This document shows positions 56,293-64,000 of a DNA stretch of 64,000 nt, one piece after another. A program made the position numbers and the translations under genes. Within the stretch, counting starts at the first letter, position 1, and the number at the start of each line of letters is the position of its first letter. Under the pieces are notes generated by a model that worked only from the letters and a program-made list of their open reading frames with translations, did not search any database and was not told the DNA's origin. Source of the stretch: Heligmosomoides polygyrus polygyrus (lineage: Eukaryota; Nematoda; Chromadorea; Rhabditida; Heligmosomidae). The DNA lies in the NCBI GenBank assembly GCA_947396885.1, contig OX377205.1:56950969-57014968 (forward strand), in the 5' to 3' direction.

Positions 56293-59215
56293 GCTACGGC
56301 GCCCGCGGGAGCCGACGCGCACTCGCAAAGCCCGGTGAGTGTGGAAAGTATGCGAGGGTCCCTGATGCGAGGACGGCATCGGGGGCCACTGAGCTAGTCC
56401 GAAAGTCCCGTAACGTAGGCAAGACCCGCGTAGCAACGTTGAATGTGGGTACGTTGACGGGCCGCTCGTGCGAGTTGGTAGAAGCACTGGAGCGAAGAAA
56501 GATAGATTTCTGTGCGGTGCAGGAAACGAGGTGGTCCTGCAGCAAGTCAAGGGACATAGGACGTGCTTCAAGGCCGTTCTATGTGGAAGTCCCAGGACCA
56601 CCAGTGGTGTCGGTATGATCGTCTCCGAGCGTTTCCGTGACGCGATTGCAAGCGTAGAACGTTTCGATGACCGCTTGATGAAGATTGCTGTCGCCGTAGA
56701 AGAGCGACGGTGTCATTTCTTTTCCGCGTATGCTCCGCAGACAGGTTGCTCCGAGCAAACCAAGGACGAGTTCTGGTCCCTGCTTGATGAGAAAACAGCG
56801 GAAGTGCCGTCAGAAGATATGATTGTTGTGGCAGGTGACCTTAATGGTCACGTCGGAGCAACGAAAGACGGCTACAGCTGTCATGGTGGTTTTGGCTATG
56901 GCTCACGCAACGCCGATGGTGAACGTATACTTGAGTATGCAGACTCACATGACCTCTCCATCGTGAATACCAAATTTCGAAAGCGTGACTCCCACCTTAT
57001 CTCGTTTTATAGCGGGAACGCTAAAACGCAGATTGACTATGTCCTTGTTAGGCGTCGTGACCAAGCCTTTGTCGCAGACGCGAAGACCGTGCCGTATGAG
57101 ACGGTTGCCACGCAACACCGTCCACTGATCTGCTCGCTGAAGATCACACCTTCGAGGTGTAAACATGCCGAGCGATGCGGGTCGGCTAGAATCAAATGGT
57201 GGCGACTGAAAGAGAAAGAAGCGGCAGTTATTTCTCGCATTCGCTTGCCGACGGTGACAACTGTCGACGAAACCTGGAAGAATGCTACCGATGCGATAGC
57301 TCGGGCTGCACGCCTCGAACTCGGCACAACGAAGCCTGGACGACGCTGGGTCGACAAGCAGGCATGGCTGTGGACTGATGATGTAAGAGGGAAAGTCCGA
57401 GAAAAGAAAGGGCTCTATCACGTATTCATAGGTGATAAAACAGTCGATAATTGGCGGAATTATCGAGAAGCGAAGAAAGCGGCAAAGAAAGCAGTGGCAG
57501 CTGCCAAAGCCGCGCACTATGCTGATGTGAGCGAAAAACTGGAAACGCGCGATGGTGAGCGTTATCTTTACCGACTCGCAAAAGCTCGTTGTCGCCAAGC
57601 AGAAGACATTGAGAAGTTCTTTGGCATTAACAACGAGAACGGTCATCTTCTGATGGATCGTAGGAGGGCTGTGAAGCGATGGCACGACTACTTCGAGGAA
57701 ATCTCGAATGTTGAATTTGACCATCCTGCTGTTCCTTTTGCATCGCCTGTATACGGTCCTGTTCAGAAGATCACAGTGAGCGAAACTGAACCAGCCCTGA
57801 AGAAGATGAAGTCAGGCAAATCCACTGGTCCCGATGACCTGGCAGCTGACCTGTGGAAGTCGAAGGGCTGGTGCCCTGCTGACTGGCTGACTGAGTTTTT
57901 CAATCAGGTTGTTGCTGAGAAGAAAGTGCCTGAGGGTTGGCAGCAAAGCACGACTATTCCGATTTGGAAGAAGAAGGGCAGTCCTGCAGACTGTGCTAGT
58001 TACCGACCAATTCGCCTTCTTTTGCACACCATGAAAATCTTTGAGCGAATTGTCGATGGACGTATTCGGGATGTCGTCCAGCTTTCCACGAATCAGTGTG
58101 GTTTCGTCTCTGGCTGTGGCACTGTTGATGCCATTCACGCTGTTCGTCTTTTGCTAGAGAAACACCGCGAGAAACAGAAACCGGTGCATTTTGCCTTCTT
58201 GGACTTGGAGAAGGCCTTCGACCGCGTTCCGCGGGGGTATCCCTGAAGAGCTTATTGAGTGGGTGCGCATCCTCTACTCGTGCCCAATAAGCCGAGTGCG
58301 AGCACCAGCGGGTACCTCGATGGAGTTTCCAATCTCTGTCGGAGTGCACCAGGGATCTGCGCTCTCCCCACTGCTCTTCGTGATCGTCATGGATGCAATT
58401 ACACGCGATCTCCAAAGGGCAGCTCCTTGGACGCTGCTGTATGCCGATGACGTCATGCTTGCATGCGAAGACAAAGCAGAGCTCGAGCGACAGGCACAGG
58501 CGTGGTGCGATTGCTTAGTATTGTTCGGACTCAAGCTAAACGTAAAAAAGACGGAATACTTGACGACGGATGTGAATGAGCATGGATCCATTAAGATCAA
58601 TGGTACTGAGCTCTCACGGATTACATCTTTCAAGTAACTTGGATCAACAGTCACGTCCGATGGCAGTCTAAAGTTGGAGGTGAACGCACGTGTGAGTGCA
58701 GCCTGGCCCAAATGGCGTTCGTTGACTGGGGTGCTTTGCGACAAGACAATACCTGAGTACCTCACGTCAAAGGTGTATAGAGCAGTCGTCCGCCCAGTAG
58801 CGACGTACGGTGCTGAGTGTGGCCTGTGACGAAGGAAATTGAAAGCCGCCTCAGTGTAATGGAGACGAAAATGCTAAGGTGGACGGCTGGAGTAACGCGA
58901 TTGGACCGCGTTCGCAATGAAACCATGCGACAAAGGTTCGGTGTCGCCTCGATAGCTGACAAGTTGCGCGAAGCACGTCTACGATGGTATGGTCACGTCC
59001 TTCGCGCTAACGACGACACCGTGTGTAAGATTGGCCTGAATCTTGAAGTCCCTGGAAAACGGCCCAGAGGACGCCCGAAACAACGATGGCTAGATACGTT
59101 GCATATGGACTTGAAGTTAGCTGGTGTCCATCCCGACCAAGCGTTTGATCGGGAGAAGTGGAGTTACCAGACCAGAAGAGCGGACCCCGCCACCAAGCGG
59201 GACAAACGCTATTGA
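56293..59215 (+). pseudogene. RTE polyprotein: EEP endonuclease and RT
   Basis: The frame opens at about 56293 without an ATG and gives ATLNVGTLTGRSCELVEALE and FCAVQETRW (nuclease Glu). After a frameshift near 56560 the long frame to 58246 has VVAGDLNGHVG, QIDYVLVRR and TQHRPLICSL (catalytic His block), then RT: SYRPIRLLLHTMKIFERI and FAFLDLEKAFDRVPR (A). A small out-of-frame deletion at about 58238 joins to EELIEWVRILYS, GVHQGSALSPLLF (B) and LLYADDVMLA (C). A stop at 58635 and a frameshift near 58828 follow; the end is RWYGHVLRAN...RRADPATKRDKRY. Inactive, but all domains are recognisable. Very similar families occur in hookworm genomes. Confidence 0.9.
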
Positions 59216-59216
59216 A

Positions 59217-59217
59217 A

Positions 59218-59253
<36 letters not shown>
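59217..59253 (+). repeat. (ATG)n microsatellite tail of the RTE
   Basis: About twelve ATG units directly after the RTE stop codon and before the right target duplication. Confidence 0.95.
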
Positions 59254-59258
<5 letters not shown>

Positions 59259-59428
59259 TTCTTATGCTGAGCAAACACTGTTGTCGCACTTTCAATTATT
59301 GGCCTGACATAGGTCTTATACGCTTTCAACAACACATCTTTGTTTCTCGTGCTCAAAGCCTTGAAAATTTTATATGTTTCGCCTAGCTCACTCCTACTAA
59401 TTATACTACAATGCTCAGCAAAGTCCAT
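59254..59428 (-). pseudogene. CR1-like LINE remnant, part before the RTE insertion
   Basis: The minus frame reads YKIFKALSTRNKDVLLKAYK and TYVRPIIESATTVFAQHKK, the conserved post-RT block of CR1 LINEs. It continues at 56122 after the RTE. Confidence 0.78.
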
Positions 59429-59463
59429 TTTATCATTATACGATAAATTGGACTTTGCTGAGC
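59411..59463. repeat. Short palindrome next to the CR1 remnant
   Basis: Perfect 16-bp arms TGCTCAGCAAAGTCCA and complement, about 21 bases apart. They are followed by TTATCA microsatellite. It may mark an inverted break of the LINE. Confidence 0.75.
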
Positions 59464-59519
59464 AGTTATTAGTTACAATTTATCATTATTTATCATTATT
59501 ATCATCATTTATCATCGCT

Positions 59520-59864
59520 ATGTACGTTGGGCAACTTGATCGGAACGTCTAGTGAGTCGCCAGGCACGTTGCACAGCTACAACCCCCCTCTGTCCCTAGG
59601 CTTTCTCCCAACACTCCTCTAGCGCCGCATCTTTAAGTGCGTTTGGCGACGTATTCGCAGGTAGTGGCCAGGCACGTTGCACAACTACAACCCCCCCCCC
59701 CCCATCCCGTATTCGCAGGTAGTGGCCAGGCACGTTGCACAACTACAACCCCCCCCCCCCATCCCCACACTTCCTCCCAACACACTCTATCAGCACTTCT
59801 GTTCAAACAAACACTCACACACACGCAGACAAACGACCGTTATCGCTTATATATAGTAGGGTAA
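59520..59864. repeat. GTTGCACAACTACAACCCCC-type repeats, second cluster
   Basis: Two adjacent copies of CGTATTCGCAGGTAGTGGCC...GTTGCACAACTACAACCCC (from 59650 and 59708), plus a related block at 59530-59590, matching the cluster at 55230-55570. Confidence 0.75.
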
Positions 59865-60030
59865 TGAACTTTACTCGATTATTCGATTTATTCGAATATT
59901 CGATTATTCGGAAATTCGATTAACCAAAAAATGGGGATATTCGATTAATCGGAATTCGAATAACCGAAAAATGGGGTTATTCGATTATTCCGAAATTCGA
60001 AAAATTTTGTAAAAGCACAAGTATAGTAGA
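59865..60030. repeat. TTCGATTATTCG-rich repeat, second copy
   Basis: Same words and trailing CACAAGTATAGT motif as 44392-44600; probably the end of a related non-autonomous element. Confidence 0.5.
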
Positions 60031-61475
60031 TACGTCACGCTCCCCGGTAGCTTGTTGTTCATGCTAAACGGTTGGGAACTGATTTCGATCAAACCGCAAT
60101 CAAGCTCGCCTAATGTGTCTGAATAAAGAACTTCATCAACTCAGAACAAGACAGAACCAACACTTCCAATACAGATAGAATATTTATTTAAAGAGATGAA
60201 TCTAAATACGTGTTCGTCTGCATCTCTGGCGCGAGTTGCGGCTACTCTACTGTAGATGGCAATATGCACGAGTTCGTTCCCCAGAACAAACGGGAATATA
60301 CGATCAGAGGGACACATGTACATACACATCTGAACACGTAGTCTGTAGGTTCTGTTCCGCCATGAGGACTGCCATATAAGAAGTCCCGAAGTGTTAAGTA
60401 GGGAAAACTCCAGTCAAGGATGCGAAGTGGCCCGCGCCGAAACGCGGAGAGCGCTGTGGTCTGTTTGAGGCATGGATTTGGCGATGAGGAATGCACGAGC
60501 GGTTACCGATATCTGGACGGGTTGGCAACGGGGTACCAGTCTAGCTGAGATCTCGCGACAAGCGAACGAAAGGAGGAACGACAGGGGGACGGAAGGGCAG
60601 GGCCCGGACCCTTGACCCTTCCAACGCATCTCCTCGACTCCGAGGCTCTGTGTACCGCAGGGATAACAACAAACGACACAAGGATGAGGCGCAGAAGAGG
60701 CTCAAATCAACGAACAACCACATTTCGTCTAATAAAAACGTAACAATAATACCATCAAGGGACGACGACGTTCCACTCTTGCTATAACCATATATAATGT
60801 ATACAATGCTTCTTATTAAACTTTCAAAATATTCTCCAACAATCATATATGAAACTCGATCAATTCAAAAAAAAGTACTCAGTTAATATGGAAAGGCGAC
60901 GATAGCTCCCGAATATAAAGCGATGTGTTAGGGTGTAGGTATGGTAGGTGGAGCTTCCGTAGAAGAAGAGGCTGAGGTGGGTAGATGCTGCCGCGTAGGT
61001 TGAGTCGGAACAACACCCTGAAAACGGACGGAATTAGCCGGCTGAAACAGCGTCCGGAGCGCGATCAGCTGAGTAACACCATGCTCGTTCGACATCCACT
61101 GCAAGGACCGTGCCAGCTAACAGATACGCGAACAGCAGTGGAAGCTGCTGGGCTTCTAGTTAAGGAGGCGAAACAATTACATGCTTACGACGAAATACGA
61201 AGGCAGGGAGCTCTGGAACTGGTCGACCTCTGCAGTGTGCTCGTTGCGCAGATTTTGTGCGCTCCCAAAATGCACGGTCTGTCTTTTCTATTGGGTTGTG
61301 CTCCCAAGAGCTCCTAGCAGGAATAAGTTGTAGAACGCCTCGCGACGCCCTATGCATGTAACTCAGCGGCACAGAAGGCGAGGTTGGGCAATATTTGCCG
61401 GCGCATTCACGATGCGCTGAAAAGCACGTACTTCTGCGCTACTCACTCGTTTCTCTAAGCTACTATGAAGCGATT
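60031..61475. other. No recognised gene; one unassigned ORF
   Basis: The frame 60985-61317 (+, 110 codons) contains a probably helical stretch (DTRTAVEAAGLLVKEAKQLH) but no known motif. Other frames are short and overlapping. Confidence 0.3.
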
Positions 61476-61675
61476 NNNNNNNNNNNNNNNNNNNNNNNNN
61501 NNNNNNNNNNNNNNNNNNNNNNNNNNNNNNNNNNNNNNNNNNNNNNNNNNNNNNNNNNNNNNNNNNNNNNNNNNNNNNNNNNNNNNNNNNNNNNNNNNNN
61601 NNNNNNNNNNNNNNNNNNNNNNNNNNNNNNNNNNNNNNNNNNNNNNNNNNNNNNNNNNNNNNNNNNNNNNNNNNN
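61476..61675. other. Assembly gap (200 N)
   Basis: Exactly 200 N. Reading frames across it are artefacts. Confidence 0.99.
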
Positions 61676-62439
61676 GATTGTTGCCTTTTGTGGGGCTATA
61701 TTATTACCAGCTATTAGCAAAACCTTCTACGACAGTAGAAGTACTTATGTAGAACAGAGAGGCATAGGAGCCTCTGAAATTTGTTTACAAAAAGGACGTC
61801 GAACGCGAAAAGATGGCGGTGGCTGTTTAAACAGAATTCTCTGTTAGAAGGCCCTGGAGTTCCAATTATTCATGCAATTACGACAGTATAGAACATCTTC
61901 GAGCTGTGAAGGCTGTGCCAGCAGCTGCAAGTGCAGCAAAAAGTTTGATCAGGAGACAGGAAGAGAAATTAGATCTCACCCCATCAGCTTCCAAATTTCT
62001 CACTGACGATATGGATAAAAATACATCAATATCTGATTTCCACGAACTCATCTACTTTCTTGGTTCTAGGGTCTAGGTTTCTGCCCCATGAAAATATAAA
62101 CATTGTCAGGAGATAGATGCAGATTCTGGCAGATTTTATTTAGGATGGAGAAACGGTCTCAACGGAAATATTTTAATTTAAAGGTGGAAAACCGTACACT
62201 ACTATTTTTTTGGGATTCACAGTTTGGTGTGGAAGGAGCAAGGCGAAAGACTGTCTGAGTTCATCATGTCTAGCAAGACCATCCATAGAAACTCGCAGTT
62301 CCAGGAGCCTCGCAGCGTCCTACGCTAAATCTGGGATTCCCAGTTCCACAGCAGATCGACCACATAACGTCAACCGCAAGTATTGCCTGACCGATGTCTC
62401 CACAGCATCGGGCCACCACCACAAAGTTCCGCTTCTCTC
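61676..62439. other. No recognisable feature
   Basis: The frame 62210-62626 is open but only its end overlaps the RTE fragment, in a different frame. Nothing else is supported. Confidence 0.4.
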
Positions 62440-62884
62440 TCTCTCATCAAGAAGAGAAGGCCGCGAAATTCAAAAAGGGGCGTCTCAGAACGACCTGCCC
62501 TATGGGACAGGACGCCTCAGGCAACTACCAATTGACGTCCGATATCGCGAAGCTATGCAGAGAGGTGGAGAGGATCTTGTAGGAAAGAGAGCGCAAGGGG
62601 TGGATGAAGATGCAGGGCGGATATGAACATCAGCGCTGGAGCTTTACCAACTTTAAGATTATAATGACCGCTCTTCGACGCACTACTGAAACTGTCACCT
62701 CTTCCAGAAGGACAACGGAAAAGGTCCTTCACGACTTCCACTCCGATCTCTTCGACAGCCACGTCCACCTGACATCTTCCGCAGGATGGGTGCGACGTCC
62801 CCTCTGATCTCCCTTTGGAGATCCGACACGCCATCTCCTCGGTGAAGAAACGTACAGTACCCGATTCCGACAGGATCAAACCCG
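62440..62884 (+). pseudogene. RTE-type LINE fragment (copy 3)
   Basis: Pieces ASGNYQLTSDIAKLCREVE, TVTSSRRTTEKVLHDFHSDL, FDSHVHLTSS and EIRHAISSVKKRTVPDSDRI match, in order, the pre-RT region of copy 1 (26840-28700). Frames change at least twice. The fragment ends where an AGGGTCAAGC repeat starts at 62889, so the repeat probably inserted in it. Confidence 0.78.
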
Positions 62885-62888
62885 AACC

Positions 62889-64000
62889 AGGGTCAAGCGT
62901 GGGGTTCGATATTTGCAGAAAATTTACAACAGCCGGATCTGGTACGACCCTCCCCCCTTATGTAAACCATCGTTTTATTACCTATCCGCACCGAATTTTT
63001 TAAATTTTTTAATGCGATTTTTGTACCGTTTAATAGGTCCTTCTTTCCAGGTGCAGCATCGACTGTGTCAGATCAGTTCAAGAAAAGGTTCTACTGAATA
63101 ACTATTAAATTTAGTAGTTTGTTAGAAAAACCGCTAATAAAAGTTTTGTGTATGCGTTTGATTTTGAATATTTCGTTTGTTTACAGTTGAAAATAAAGCA
63201 CTTTTTAGAGCAGCTGTCGAATTATCCACAACGAGTTCAACTTTTCGGACTTTCCGAGCATCTCGTGGACACGGCCCATTTTTGTACGTGAAGGAGCAAC
63301 ATCTGCGTTCGAAATTGTATTCTATAGAATGCCAAGTGTTAATTGCTAAAGCTTTCCCTACAAGATTTTTGGGAGCGCTCTTCGAAGCGGTGGCGGAATG
63401 ACAACCGGGGGATGGACTTGTCACGGAACTAATTTTCTCTCTTCTGCAGAAAACAGCACCAGAAAGTGGAGTTGTACCCTATAAAATTTTAAGCCACAGT
63501 TTGACAAGTGGTAATAAAACCTGTTTTTCTTAGACAATCTTCTGTATGAACAGACGCTCCGATTTGTATCATTTGCCGAAAATTTTCGACACCTTTAATC
63601 ACATGGAAGCCGCTATTTTTACAACCTGCTTTTTAAAGCGTAGAGTCTACACTTCTTATATTTTTAAGAACTCTGTGAATTTTTCAGAGACGTCAACAAA
63701 CTCCGAAATACGGTAGGTTACGTGGAGCCATTGCATTCTCCGATATCATCGATCGCCACTAAAGACGGTCTTCTCGCGGAAAAATTTCTATCTTCTGAAG
63801 AAGAGAACACGCGAGAGTGAAATTGTGCTTCATGGAATTGTAAGTTATGAGTATTACACAGTAAAACGCTGAGCTTCCTCGCGGCGATCTCCGATATGAT
63901 CAGGGGGATCGATTTGCAAATTCTCATGTTTCAAGAAAAATTATTTTTTACCTGAAGCAGATCACACACACAGGAAAAATCTTGCCACAAAAATTTTCAA
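62889..64000 (+). repeat. AGGGTCAAGC-family repeat (copy C), running off the window
   Basis: Starts AGGGTCAAGCGTGGGGTTCG, has the C-rich and pyrimidine-rich blocks (CTTTCCAG at about 63050), then the arm shared with copies A and B up to the window end, which corresponds to about 40015 in copy B. The rest lies outside. Confidence 0.65.

Larger units (their letters stand above)
56123..59253 (+). mobile_element. RTE-type LINE, full length (copy 2)
   Basis: A perfect 17-bp duplication ATTTTTTCTTATGCTGA (56106-56122 and 59254-59270) flanks 3131 bp that end in an (ATG)n tail (59217-59253), as expected for target-primed insertion of an RTE. The target is a CR1 LINE remnant. The size is close to C. 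elegans RTE-1 (about 3.3 kb). Confidence 0.92.

Noticed and set aside
1..64000. CRISPR array or bacterial operon
   Set aside because: No regularly spaced repeats with unique spacers, and all recognisable proteins are eukaryotic mobile-element proteins.

Overview
The window looks like transposon-rich, intergenic DNA from a nematode, most likely a strongylid such as a hookworm. I infer this from the RTE non-LTR elements, the tRNA-derived SINE with a TCCTTTA tail, the CR1-type LINE ORF1 and the BEL Gag, all of which resemble families I associate with strongylids. I see no convincing host gene, no rRNA or intact tRNA gene and no CRISPR array. Almost every long reading frame is a piece of a mobile element, and nearly all carry frameshifts or stops. 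There are two 200-base assembly gaps, at 40782-40981 and 61476-61675.

Layout. 1-2.8 kb: 3' end of a Ty3/gypsy element (integrase plus a probable 3' LTR). 3.3-7.2 kb: a giant palindromic (foldback) DNA element with TA-flanked CAGTACC ends, carrying a SINE in one arm. 7.7-12.8 kb: a foldback repeat whose ends read AGGGTCAAGC, split by a canonical Penelope-like element (PLE) with C-terminal GIY-YIG nuclease. 13.1-17.3 kb: a PLE with the permuted order, GIY-YIG nuclease first and a CxC motif before the reverse transcriptase (RT), i.e. the Naiad type. 17.5-24.9 kb: a CR1-like LINE on the minus strand, split between nuclease and RT by a second TA-flanked foldback element. 26.8-28.7 kb: a truncated RTE on the minus strand. 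29.1-31.4 kb: a non-autonomous hAT element with a perfect 8-bp target duplication. 31.4-36.15 kb: leader, gag and start of the protease of a BEL/Pao element. 36.15-43.7 kb: a hAT transposase gene plus an inverted 1.2-kb copy of its 5' part, with dispersed repeats and a gap between them. 46.6-55.0 kb: a Tc1-like foldback element holding a hAT-type element (which itself holds a mariner) and a nearly complete Naiad. 55.0-60.0 kb: an RTE of full length with a perfect 17-bp target duplication, inserted in a CR1 LINE remnant. 60-64 kb: an RTE fragment cut by another AGGGTCAAGC repeat.

How the parts relate. Nesting gives relative ages: mariner in hAT-type element in Tc1 foldback; Naiad in the same Tc1 foldback; RTE in CR1; foldback in CR1; PLE in foldback. 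Two features stand out. First, long-armed palindromic architecture recurs in elements with unrelated ends. Second, both PLE domain orders, nuclease last and nuclease first, occur in the same 64 kb. A frame-independent heptamer, CAATACG, is strongly over-represented on one strand of the BEL element. All coordinates of repeats are by eye, and boundaries without target duplications are approximate.
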